A DNA stretch of 61,461 nt from Spirochaetota bacterium (lineage in GTDB: Bacteria; Spirochaetota; UBA12135; COTS27; JAFLEE01). Numbering within the stretch: position 1 is the stretch's first letter; each line of letters begins with the position of its first letter. Of the stretch, positions 35,590 through 43,955 are shown piece by piece. Under the pieces are notes generated by a model, which was given only the letters and a program-made list of their open reading frames with translations, was not told where the DNA came from and did not search any database. The position numbers and the translations under genes are program-made. Where the stretch lies: assembly GCA_017302015.1 (NCBI GenBank), contig JAFLEE010000023.1:1-61461 (forward strand), read 5' to 3'.

Positions 35590-36363
35590 GTGAAAACCCT
35601 CGAAAAAGAATTAGAAACCGCGGTTCGGCTGGCCAAGCAGGCCGGAGAGCTCCAATTGTCCCGCCTCGCGGGGCTCAAACGGGTCGAAATCAAGGCGGAC
35701 CGGTCCCCGGTCTCCGAGGTCGACGAGGCCTGCGAGAAGATTCTCCGTGGGGGGCTCGAGGCCGCCTTCCCCGATGACGGCTTCCTCGGGGAGGAGACGG
35801 GGGAACGCGTCGGCCGTTCCGGCCGCACCTGGATCGTCGATCCCATCGACGGCACCCGCCCCTACCTCCACGGCATCCCGACCTTCAGCGTGCTGGTCTC
35901 CCTGGAGGACGGGGGCGACCCGGTGCTCGGCCTCATCCTCCTCCCCGCCATGGACGAACTCCATACGGCGACCAAGGGCGGGGGCGCGTTTCGGAACGGC
36001 GCCCCCGTGCGCGTCTCCAAAACCGGTAGCCTGGCCGATGCCATGGGCGCCCAATTCGGCTATTTCCACCAGCCCAACTCCCCGGAGGGCCTGGCCATCA
36101 AGGCCCTCGGATCCCGGGCCGATTACCTCTACGGCTTCATGGACGCCTGGTCCTACGGCGCCATCGCCTCGGGCCGCCTCGATTTCTCGGTGAACCTCCT
36201 CGACAAGCCCTGGGACTGCTCCGCCGCCGCCTGCCTCATCCGCGAAGCCGGCGGCCGCTTCTCCGACCTAAGCGGCCGCGAAACCACCCGCAGCGGCAAT
36301 ATGCTCTTCTCCAACGGCGCCCTCCACGATGAACTCCTGTCGTTCTTCGCGCCCACAAAATAA
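35590..36363 (+). CDS. Inositol-monophosphatase-family phosphatase
   Basis: 257 residues from a GTG start. Metal and phosphate motifs are present: the first metal Glu in GEETGER, the core DPIDGTRPYLHGIPTFSVLV and the C-terminal WDCSAAACLIREAGG. Mg-dependent enzymes of this family hydrolyse inositol phosphates, histidinol phosphate (HisN type), fructose-1,6-bisphosphate or PAP; the sequence alone does not decide. The large repeat array begins at its stop codon: the TAA itself overlaps the tail consensus of the repeat. Confidence 0.9.
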   Translation: MKTLEKELETAVRLAKQAGELQLSRLAGLKRVEIKADRSPVSEVDEACEKILRGGLEAAFPDDGFLGEETGERVGRSGRTWIVDPIDGTRPYLHGIPTFSVLVSLEDGGDPVLGLILLPAMDELHTATKGGGAFRNGAPVRVSKTGSLADAMGAQFGYFHQPNSPEGLAIKALGSRADYLYGFMDAWSYGAIASGRLDFSVNLLDKPWDCSAAACLIREAGGRFSDLSGRETTRSGNMLFSNGALHDELLSFFAPTK

Positions 36364-37557
36364 ACGCCCCGCCCCTTCTTCCCCCCAGTTCAAATGCGGA
36401 CGCGTTTGACTTGGTGCGAGACGCAGGCGGCATCCTACCCCGGTAGCAGGTAGGGGACCTCGCAGGGGCGCATCAGCGCCAAGATACTAAATGCAATCGT
36501 GCCTTACCTATTGCGCTTCCGGCCCGCCGGTGGACTTCCTCCAAGAGGTCCAAGGAACCCGCCCCCCATCAATCCCATAACCGAAAAATCGCTCCAGTAA
36601 TTTCATCCGCCCCATCTCTTCGTCCCACCCCCCAGTTCAAATGCGTACGCGTTTGACTTGGTGCAAGACGGTGGCGGCATCCAACCCCGGTAGCAGGTAG
36701 GGGACCCCTCAGGGGCGCATCGGCGCCAAGATACTAAATGCAATCGTGCCTTACCTATGGCGCTTCCGGCCCCCCGGTGGAATTCCTCCAAGAGGTCCAA
36801 GGAATCCGCCCCCCATCAATCCCATAACCGAAAAATCGCCCCAGTAATTTCATCCGCCCCATCTCTGCGTCCCACCCCCCAGTTCAAATGCGAACGCGTT
36901 TGACTTGGTGCGAGACGCAGGCGGCATCCTACCCCGGTAGCAGGTAGGGGACCCCGCAGGGGCGCATCAGCGCCACCATACAAAGCGCAATCGTGCCTTA
37001 CCTATGACGCTTCCGGCACCCCGGTGGGTCTCCTTCATGGGGACCAGGGAACCCGCCCCCAGTCTTGACCCATATCCGACAGAACGCTCCAGTAATATTA
37101 AACGCCCCGTCCTTTCCTCCCCCGGTTCAAATGCGGACGCGTTTGACAGGTCCTCGGCGTTGGCAGCGAAGTGCCCTGACCGCAGGGAGGGAACCCCGTA
37201 GGGGCGCATCAGCGCCACGATACCAATAGTAACCGAGCCTCACCGCTGGCGCTGCCAGCGCCCCGGAGGGGCTCCTCCTTGGGGTCTTGGGAAATCGGCT
37301 CCCATCATGTCCCAAAACCAACAGAAGGCCCCAGCAATTTAAACCGCCCCGCCCCTTCCTCCCCCCTATTCAAATGCGGACGCGTTTGACAGGTCCTCGG
37401 CGTTGGAAGCGGCCTGCCCTGACCGCAGGGAGGAAACCCCGTAGGGGCGCATCAGCGCCACGATACCAATAGTAACCGAGCCTCACCGCTGGCGCTGCCG
37501 GCGCCCCGGAGGGGTTTCCTCCCTGCGGTCCGGCAATCCCGCCCCACGTCGAGACCT
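36364..37557. repeat. Array of five ~245-bp structured tandem repeats
   Basis: A partial repeat tail (36364-36387) leads into units starting at 36388, 36635, 36882, 37125 and 37368 (periods 247, 247, 243, 243); the last is truncated just before the FecR gene. Each unit opens with an inverted repeat (TCAAATGCG-n2-CGCGTTTGA), then has GTAGGGG-type short stems, a GGCGC-ATCA-GCGCC hairpin and a downstream GC hairpin. Units 1-3 form one subtype, units 4-5 another; they differ in blocks. No conserved reading frame runs through the units. The region lies between convergent 3' ends. Confidence 0.9.
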
Positions 37558-37563
37558 GGTTTG

Positions 37564-39822
37564 CTAAAAGATTTTCATGGCCACATTCGCGCTAAAGAAC
37601 GACTGCTCCGTCAGCACGCCCTGGGCATTGTACTGGTAGGTCATCTGGAAGCGGTTGAGCACGTGCACCGGCGTGCCGCCCAATTGGAGGTCGAGGTCGT
37701 ACCCCCAGGTCATGTCGGGGGAAGGCTGCCAGAAGAGCAGGGGATTGGAGATATTGCGCTTGACGAAGTACCCCTCGAAATTATTGAGGATCTTGGACAC
37801 CGCGGGGACCTTCTTGAGGATCTCCTTATTGAAGACCAGCTTGGCCTGGAACGTTCCCATGCCGAAGGTGCCCGTGGATTCGGCGAAGAGCGCCTCGTAG
37901 GACGCGCTGCCGTAGAAGAGGACGAGGTAGAGTTCGGCCCACCCGTAGACGCCCGAATAGGTCGAGCCGGTCATGACGCTATCATTGGCCAGGTAGCCGA
38001 CGCCGGTGGCGTCGGGGCGCGAGCGCACCGTGTCGTAATTGCGGTTGAAATAGCCCGAATTGAAGAGCCCCGTCTGCCGGCGGAACTCGCCCTTGAGGGA
38101 GAAGATGCGCGTGCCGTCGGCGAGGCCGATGCTGCCGTAGAGGCCCGGGGCGCTGAAGCCCCAGCCCGTGGCGGCGACCTCGTCGACCCCGGCCTGGGCG
38201 GGATCGATGTTCATGGCCATCTGGCCGTAGACCTGGAAGGCGTTTTTGATGAGGGGGACCTTGAAATCGGCGCCCCACATGCCGAAGAAGTCCCGTTTGG
38301 CGATGAAGCGGTTGATGACCTCGTTGGGGGTCTCGAGGTCGAGGGCGTTGTTCACGCCCATGTTCGAGAGGACCCCGTTGAGGGTGACCCGGTTATCGCG
38401 GCTGGTGATCGTGGGGAAGACCTTGTAGGCGTTCCCGGCGGAGGTCGTCCGCAGGCCGGCGTACTGGTTGAAATCCCCGGCGAAGGCGCCGCCGATCTGC
38501 AGGCCCTTGAGGATGGCGGATTGGGAGCCGCCGAAGGGGTTGACGAAGAGCCGCCCGCCCATGATCATGCCCTGGTTGGCCAGGTCGGCGAAATTATTGA
38601 TCATATATTCGAAGCCCAGGCGGAATCCCTTCCCGACGCCGAGGGCGAAATCGAGGCCCAGGGCCTTTTCGGCGGGGTAACGCAGGCCGTTATTGTAGCC
38701 GTCCATGATGTAGCCCATGCCCAGCGTCACGCTCTCGAGTTGGCCCACGCGGAAGAAGACCGGATCCGAACCGCCGGTGACGGCGAGTTTCTCGCTCCAT
38801 TGGATATAGGTGATCTTGCGCAGGATGGTATCGAGGGCCGCCTGGGTGCTGCTGAAATCCCAGCCGCGATTGGAGGGCTTGCCCGTGCCGTCGAGGAAGA
38901 CTTCGAGATCGAGGCCCATGCGGAATTTGCCGAGGCGGAGTTCCGGGGAGAGGGCGATGCGCGTCATGGTCTGGCCGTCGAGCACCACGGGCCCGAAATC
39001 GAAGCCCATGCCGAAAGGCTTCCCGGCGGGGGCGGCGGCCGGCTCGCTTTTCGGGGCGTCTTTGGCGGGAGCCGATTGGGAGGGAGGCGTCGAACTCGCG
39101 GGGGCGCCAGCCGCCTTGGAAGCGGGCTCCGGCGCGGGTTTCGTTTCCTTGGGGGCGGGGGTCGGTTCGGGCGCCGGAGCCGGTGCCGGCGAAGCCTGGG
39201 CGGCGGGCTGCCCGAGTTGGGCGAAGCCCCCGGGCACGCCGTCTTCCATGGTCTTGATATCGGCGGGCGTGGACGGCCGGGGCGGGGTCGAAAAGCCCTC
39301 TTGGCCGATGGCGGCGAATTGCCCGGCGCCCACCATCTGGGGCGGCGTGCGGTCATTGCCGAGGGCCACGGTGCCCTCGGTCACCACGAGTTGGTCGGCG
39401 CCTTGGGAAACGCCCAGGCCGAAGGCGGTGCCCCGCACCCCGGCGACCGAGGTCGGCGTGATGAACTGGTAATCGCGCTTCTTCTCGATCTTGCTGAACT
39501 TGGCGAGGATCTTGCCGTAGTCGATATTGAACTTGCCGCTGTCGAGGCCTTCGCCGTAGGTGACCGTGCTCAGGCGGAAGCGCGTGCTGGGCCCGACGGT
39601 GATGATGGAGCCGTCGGGGAATTTGATCTCGGCGGATGCGCCCTCGCCGGTTTGGATCTGGGAATCGGCCGGGAGGATCTGGCCGGCCGAAACGGCGCCG
39701 CCGGGTTCGCCGCGCTTCTGGAAGGCCACGGCGCCCTTGACCTTATTGACGCGGATGCCTTCTTGGGGGAAAGCGGGGAGGACGAGCATCGCCGCGAGGG
39801 CGAGCATGGAGAGATGTTTCAT
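37564..39822 (-). CDS. FecR-domain / outer-membrane beta-barrel fusion protein
   Basis: 752 residues from the ATG at 39822, with AGGAG upstream; the longer open frame adds nothing like a signal. Residues 1-20 are a signal peptide. Residues ~24-165 are a FecR domain: GEGASAEIKFPDGSIITVGP and TPTSVAGVRGTAFGLGV (the typical VRGT motif). Residues ~205-268 are a Pro/Ala-rich linker. The rest is long, aromatic, glycine-rich and beta-like, ending in NVAMKIF, as expected for an outer-membrane barrel. FecR domains in spirochaetes and related phyla are often periplasmic; the fusion to a barrel suggests a surface or transport role. There is no partner sigma factor nearby. Confidence 0.85.
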   Translation of the reverse strand: MKHLSMLALAAMLVLPAFPQEGIRVNKVKGAVAFQKRGEPGGAVSAGQILPADSQIQTGEGASAEIKFPDGSIITVGPSTRFRLSTVTYGEGLDSGKFNIDYGKILAKFSKIEKKRDYQFITPTSVAGVRGTAFGLGVSQGADQLVVTEGTVALGNDRTPPQMVGAGQFAAIGQEGFSTPPRPSTPADIKTMEDGVPGGFAQLGQPAAQASPAPAPAPEPTPAPKETKPAPEPASKAAGAPASSTPPSQSAPAKDAPKSEPAAAPAGKPFGMGFDFGPVVLDGQTMTRIALSPELRLGKFRMGLDLEVFLDGTGKPSNRGWDFSSTQAALDTILRKITYIQWSEKLAVTGGSDPVFFRVGQLESVTLGMGYIMDGYNNGLRYPAEKALGLDFALGVGKGFRLGFEYMINNFADLANQGMIMGGRLFVNPFGGSQSAILKGLQIGGAFAGDFNQYAGLRTTSAGNAYKVFPTITSRDNRVTLNGVLSNMGVNNALDLETPNEVINRFIAKRDFFGMWGADFKVPLIKNAFQVYGQMAMNIDPAQAGVDEVAATGWGFSAPGLYGSIGLADGTRIFSLKGEFRRQTGLFNSGYFNRNYDTVRSRPDATGVGYLANDSVMTGSTYSGVYGWAELYLVLFYGSASYEALFAESTGTFGMGTFQAKLVFNKEILKKVPAVSKILNNFEGYFVKRNISNPLLFWQPSPDMTWGYDLDLQLGGTPVHVLNRFQMTYQYNAQGVLTEQSFFSANVAMKIF

Positions 39823-39868
39823 GGAGGCTCCTTTCGAAACGCCTGAATCCGGCCTCGTGCCGCGGCTT

Positions 39869-39887
39869 GGGAGCCATCCTGGCTCCC
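39869..39887. repeat. Solitary hairpin related to the 52-bp repeat core
   Basis: GGGAGCCA-TCC-TGGCTCCC is a perfect eight-base-pair stem. Its centre CCATCCTGG and the flanking CTTG and CCGGC match the core of the 52-bp repeats at 52961-53220, but the outer stem differs on both sides in a way that keeps pairing. Confidence 0.6.
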
Positions 39888-40372
39888 CGGCACCGATCCC
39901 TTCCCCAGGGCTGCCGCCAAAAATACGGGTCTTTTCCCGATTCCTGGATGCGGCGCCTTGTGGGTTATGAAAATCGGCGTTCGTCCCAATTCTTCCATAC
40001 ATGGAGGCAGGCAGGAAGGGGAAAAACTTTCCCCCTGCACCCCCCAATCCCGACAAATTCTAGCGATTTTCTGGGAATCCCAATGGTTTTGGCAACCTTT
40101 GGAATCCAAAAGCTACGGAAATAAAACGCGCATAAAATCGCGACTTTCTATTGAAGTCGACTCTTTACTATAAAAAGATCAGCTCGACACGACTTCCGAA
40201 GGGTGAATCCGGAAGAGTTCCAAAAGAGCGACCCGGGCAAGGAAGTCGACGTTTCCTGAAAAATCGGCCGGTCGCCATTGCCGAAGATCCGGAGAGAGCA
40301 GAAACAGTGTGTCGTCATCCACGGGAACGAAAATGGCAGGCCTCGGTGATTAATTCTTATTCCGATCCTCAT

Positions 40373-40386
40373 CCCCCCCCCCCCCC
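40373..40386. repeat. Homopolymer run of 14 C
   Basis: Fourteen consecutive C residues directly precede the diverged repeat copy. Tracts like this are length-unstable by slippage. It is not inside or close upstream of a gene on the plus strand, so phase variation is not evident. Confidence 0.9.
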
Positions 40387-40600
40387 GTCAAAAGGCGAAG
40401 CCTTTTACCTGGCCGTCGACGGTGGTAGCCTTCTCCGAAGCGGCAGGTGGGAGTCCCTGGAGGAGCGCCTCAGCGCCACCAGAAAAACCGCACACGAGGC
40501 CATCAGCGGGCGCTGCGGCGCGACGGAAGGGATTCCCACCTGCCGCGGGGAAGGGCATTCCCCGGCGAGGTCAGGGTTTCTAAATACCCCTGTTCCAGCC
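40383..40600 (+). repeat. Diverged sixth copy of the ~245-bp repeat
   Basis: It follows the order of array units 4-5: head hairpin AAAAGGC-GAA-GCCTTTT (40390-40406) in place of the TCAAATGCG/CGCGTTTGA stem, then a CTGGCCGTCGACGG segment, GGAGCGCCTCAGCGCCACC in place of the GGCGCATCAGCGCC hairpin, then CAGCGGGCGCTGCGGCGC and a final GGGATTCCC. Alignment is by eye. Confidence 0.6.
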
Positions 40601-40610
40601 CGACGGGCTC

Positions 40611-41528
40611 CTAAGACGCCTTTTCTCCCATCCCCTTGGAGAACCACGGAATCAAACGGGAGGTGCGCTTCTGGTATTCCCCGTAGGCCGGATATTTCTT
40701 TTTAGAAAGTTTTTCCGTGAGCCCCGTGGATCCCTGGAAGAGCAGGGTGAGCATCACCGCGCCGAGGATCCCCACATTTAGGAACCAGGCCCCGGTGACG
40801 GAGACGCTGAAAAGGTACACGGCCCACCAGATCCCCATTTCCCCGAAGAAGTTCGGGTGGCGGGAGAAGCGGAAGAGGCCGCTGGCGAGGAAGCCGCGCT
40901 CGAGGTCGCCGCTTCCACGCTCTCCGCGGCGCTTGCGCTCCTGGAAGGCCCATTGCTGCTGGTCGGCCACCGTCTCGATGGCGAGGAAGGCGAGGAACAG
41001 GAGGATGGCCAGGGCATCGAGCCACTGGAAGGACCGGCCCCGGTGCTCCCAGAGGACGAACGCGGGCAGGGTGAAGAGCACGAACATGCCGGCCTGGTAG
41101 GCGCAGATGAACAGCAAGTTGAAGGCTTGCCAGAGGACCGGGTTGGGGATGACGCTGCGCATATAGGCCCAGCGGTAATCTTCGGTCTTCCCGTAGCCGC
41201 CCTTGCGGGCGAAATTGAAGGTCAGGCGCGCGCCCCAGAGGGTGACGAGGCCGGCGACGAGCAGCGAGCGCCATTCGAAGTCTGCCCGCGCGGCGTAGTA
41301 CCAGACGAAGCCCACCGGCAGCGTGCTCCAGAGGCGGTCGATCCACGAATAATCCCCGCTGACCCAGCCCGCGACGAAACTCGCCAGGGCGAACCCGGTC
41401 GCCATCCAGATGCAAACCATCAGCGGGTCGCCGCTTTGGAAAAGATCCACGGGATGCCCCGAAGAGGCGACGGCGAAGACCCCGAAGGTCGTGGCGAGTG
41501 CGGCGAGGCAGAAAACGGCAAACTTCAT
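40611..41528 (-). CDS. DUF1295 / steroid-5-alpha-reductase-like membrane protein
   Basis: 305 residues from the ATG at 41528 (AGGAG upstream) with about seven hydrophobic helices. The conserved region DYSWIDRLWSTLPVGFVWYY at the start, LTFNFARKGGYGKTEDYRW in the middle and the C-terminal FRFSRHPNFFGEMGIWWAVY are typical of the family. The last motif resembles the NAD(P)H and methyl-group binding part of ICMT/5-alpha-reductase enzymes. Biochemical function in bacteria is mostly unknown. It lies 142 bases after the UvrD-type helicase in the same direction. Confidence 0.85.
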   Translation of the reverse strand: MKFAVFCLAALATTFGVFAVASSGHPVDLFQSGDPLMVCIWMATGFALASFVAGWVSGDYSWIDRLWSTLPVGFVWYYAARADFEWRSLLVAGLVTLWGARLTFNFARKGGYGKTEDYRWAYMRSVIPNPVLWQAFNLLFICAYQAGMFVLFTLPAFVLWEHRGRSFQWLDALAILLFLAFLAIETVADQQQWAFQERKRRGERGSGDLERGFLASGLFRFSRHPNFFGEMGIWWAVYLFSVSVTGAWFLNVGILGAVMLTLLFQGSTGLTEKLSKKKYPAYGEYQKRTSRLIPWFSKGMGEKAS

Positions 41529-41670
41529 AGAAGAAACTCCTGTTGGCTTTGTGGTCAGAATGACGGAAGGGATGGATGGATGGTTCGACTGGAATCGAGG
41601 CGGTCGCGGTTCGCGATTAGCCCGCTCGGCCGCCTGGCAGCCGAATCGCAGATCGGATCGACGGGCCCGG

Positions 41671-43683
41671 TCATGGATCCTCCTCGAGGTTCCAGATTTC
41701 CGTGCAATCCTCCACCTCCCGGATCTCGCGCAAGAAACGGGAAGGGCCGTGGCCGGCCTGGAAATCGGGATTACCCCAGAAGCGGGCCGGGGGGTCGAGA
41801 TGGGGGGCGAGCAGGTAGAGATTGCGCTCGGCCCGGGTGGCGGCGACGTAGAAGAGGCGCCGTTCTTCGTCGATCTGCTTATCGCTGCCGAGGGATTGGG
41901 CGGAGGGAAGATACCCCTCGACCAGGGAGAGGACGAACACGGTCTGCCATTCCAGGCCCTTGGCGGAATGGATGGTGGAGAGGGTGAGGAACTCGTCTTC
42001 CTTGTCGCCGCCGTCCTCTTCCACGAGGTCTTCGCCGGGGGGATCCAAGGTCATGTCGGCCAGGAAATCGCCGAGCTTCTCGTAGCGCTCCGAGACCACC
42101 GCCAAAGATTGCAGGTCGTCGCGGCGCTTCCGCCAATCGTCGTAGTGCTCCTTGAGGATCGGCTCGGCGTACTTGAGGGCGGCCTCCATGGCCTCGCTGG
42201 CGCTGCGGTGTTCGCCCCCGGCCTTCTCGGTGAAATCGGCCAGGGCGCGCAGGTCGCCGGCGTACTTCTTCTTCGCCAGCGAGGCGTCGCGCAGGGCGGC
42301 GGCCCCCTGGCGCTTCTCCACGATGGCCTCGACCAGGCGGTTGGCGGCGGCCGGCCCGACCCCCTGGATGAGCAGGAGCACCCGGTTCCAGGAGATGGCG
42401 TCGAAGGGGTTCACCACGATGCGCAGGTGGGCGAAGACGTCCTTCACGTGGGAGGTCTCGATGAACTTGAAGCCGCCGAATTTCCGGAAGGGGATGCGGG
42501 CCCGGGTGAGGGCCAATTCGAGGTCGTTGGAATGGAACCCGGTGCGGAAGAGCACCGCCATGCGCTCGAGGGGCACCCCCTCTTCGCGCAGTTCCAGGAC
42601 CCTTTGGCAGACGAAGGCCGATTGGTGCATCTCGGAGGCCGGCGAAAGCAGCACGGGCTTCTGGGCGTGCTCGATGGAGGAGAAGAGCTTCTTCTCGTAC
42701 TTCTCGGGGGCGCTCTCGATGATGCGGTTGGTGAAATCGAGGATGGGGCGGGAGGAGCGGTAATTCTCCTCCACCTTCACTACCCGGGCCCCGGGGAAGG
42801 CGTCGCTGAAATCCATCATATTGCGGATCTCGGCGCCGCGGAACGAATAGATCGACTGGAAATCGTCGCCCACGGCCAGGATATTGCCGTGGGGCCTGGC
42901 CAAGGCGCGCAGGATATCCATCTGGAGGCGGTTGGTGTCCTGCATCTCGTCGACCATGAGGTAGCGGTGGCCCCGGCCGATGAAATCGGCGGTCTTCTCG
43001 TCGCGGGTCACCAGGTCGCGCAGGCGCAAGAGCAGGTCGTCGTAATCGAGGAGCCCCCGGGCCTTCTTGTATTCCGCCACCGCCTCGGCGACCTTTTGGA
43101 TCTCCTCCTCGAGTTCGAGGTACTGGGGGTACTCTTCGTCGAGGACTTTCCGGTAGGGGAGGCCCGTGTTGACGCTTCGGCTGAAGATGGCCGCGAGGGT
43201 GCCCTTCTTCGGGAAGCGCTTCTCGGCCTCGCCGAAGCCCAATTTATTGCGCACGAATTGGATGGCGTCTTCCAGGTCGCCCCGGTCGAGGATGGTGAAA
43301 TTGGGCCCGATGCCCAGCACGTTCCCGTAGCGGCGCAGCATGCGGTTGGCGTACCCGTGGAAGGTGCCCCCCTGCACCCGCTGGCAGCGGTCATCCAGGA
43401 GCCCCGCCGCCCGGCGCATCATCTCCTGGGCCGCCTTGCGGGAAAAGGTGAGGAGGAGGATCTCTTCGGGGGGGACGCCGTTCTCGATGAGCCAGGCCAC
43501 CCGGTAGGTGAGCACCCGGGTTTTGCCCGTTCCGGCCCCCGCGATGACGAGGGTGGCCCCCTCCCCCGCCTGCACCGCTTCCAATTGCTGGGGGTTGAGT
43601 TCCGCCGCGTAGTCGATGGCGAAGTGCCGGGCCGCCGCCGCGGGCGCATGGAGTTTATAGGTCTTTTTACCGGACTCGGGCAT
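41671..43683 (-). CDS. UvrD/Rep-type superfamily 1 DNA helicase
   Basis: About 670 residues if started at the ATG at 43683; an ATG at 43719 is possible and neither has a good ribosome-binding site. Motifs: Q-motif LNPQQLEAV, Walker A AGAGTGKTRVL, motif Ia TFSRKAAQEM, Walker B DEMQDTN, motif III GDDFQSIYSFRGAE, motif IV ENYRSSRPIL, motif V TIHSAKGLEWQTV, motif VI VAATRAERNLYLL. It is a 3'-5' helicase for repair or restart of replication. The C-terminal region seen in PcrA/UvrD (Tudor-like) is not evident, so a Rep-like paralogue is also possible. A bidirectional-looking terminator lies ~50 bases upstream. Confidence 0.93.
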   Translation of the reverse strand: MPESGKKTYKLHAPAAAARHFAIDYAAELNPQQLEAVQAGEGATLVIAGAGTGKTRVLTYRVAWLIENGVPPEEILLLTFSRKAAQEMMRRAAGLLDDRCQRVQGGTFHGYANRMLRRYGNVLGIGPNFTILDRGDLEDAIQFVRNKLGFGEAEKRFPKKGTLAAIFSRSVNTGLPYRKVLDEEYPQYLELEEEIQKVAEAVAEYKKARGLLDYDDLLLRLRDLVTRDEKTADFIGRGHRYLMVDEMQDTNRLQMDILRALARPHGNILAVGDDFQSIYSFRGAEIRNMMDFSDAFPGARVVKVEENYRSSRPILDFTNRIIESAPEKYEKKLFSSIEHAQKPVLLSPASEMHQSAFVCQRVLELREEGVPLERMAVLFRTGFHSNDLELALTRARIPFRKFGGFKFIETSHVKDVFAHLRIVVNPFDAISWNRVLLLIQGVGPAAANRLVEAIVEKRQGAAALRDASLAKKKYAGDLRALADFTEKAGGEHRSASEAMEAALKYAEPILKEHYDDWRKRRDDLQSLAVVSERYEKLGDFLADMTLDPPGEDLVEEDGGDKEDEFLTLSTIHSAKGLEWQTVFVLSLVEGYLPSAQSLGSDKQIDEERRLFYVAATRAERNLYLLAPHLDPPARFWGNPDFQAGHGPSRFLREIREVEDCTEIWNLEEDP

Positions 43684-43733
43684 GGGGGGTATGATACCGG
43701 GGGGCGCGGCGTGGGTCAATCGGGCTAATCAAC

Positions 43734-43761
43734 AAAAAACCCGCCTTTCGGCGGGTTTTTT
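43734..43761 (-). terminator. Intrinsic terminator after tRNA-Ala
   Basis: AAAAAACCCGCC-TTTC-GGCGGGTTTTTT is a perfect stem with T-runs in both directions. On the minus strand it ends the tRNA-Ala transcript 46 bases downstream of the tRNA. Confidence 0.9.
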
Positions 43762-43807
43762 GTTTCACGGAAGGCCTATTCCCAAGGAGGACGGGAACCC
43801 GGCCGAT

Positions 43808-43880
43808 TGGAGATGATCAGGATCGAACTGACGACCTCCACAATGCCATTGTGGCGCTCTCCCAATTGAGCTACATCCCC
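43808..43880 (-). tRNA. tRNA-Ala (anticodon GGC)
   Basis: On the minus strand the 73-base sequence folds into a full cloverleaf. The acceptor stem GGGGATG pairs with CATCTCC (one G-T pair). The D-arm contains GTAGCTCAATTGGGAGAGC, the anticodon stem CCACA/TGTGG closes a seven-base loop ATGGCAT with anticodon GGC, and the T-arm has GTTCGATCC. The discriminator is A and the 3' CCA is not encoded. Confidence 0.95.
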
Positions 43881-43955
43881 GTGATAACGACAATTATAGC
43901 ATATGAGGGGGGGTTCTGGCAAAGGGCAAGAGGGGCTAGTGATGGGGTGCTGTTT

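Larger units (their letters stand above)
39823..40610. other. Long intergenic region with C-tract and diverged repeat copy
   Basis: No convincing coding region is visible between the FecR gene start and the end of the DUF1295 gene. It holds a CCATCCTGG hairpin (39869-39887), an AT-rich patch around 40060-40170, a run of 14 C (40373-40386) and a diverged copy of the 245-bp repeat (40383-40600). Confidence 0.7.

Noticed and set aside
36364-37557. Integron cassette array with attC sites
   Set aside because: The units contain no consistent reading frames, and I could not find the paired RYYYAAC/GTTRRRY core sites at the unit ends; no integrase is present.
37561-39846. 761-residue open frame on the plus strand opposite the FecR-barrel gene
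   Set aside because: Same cause: low-complexity Gly/Asp/Val/Glu product, no start signal, and a well-supported gene on the other strand.
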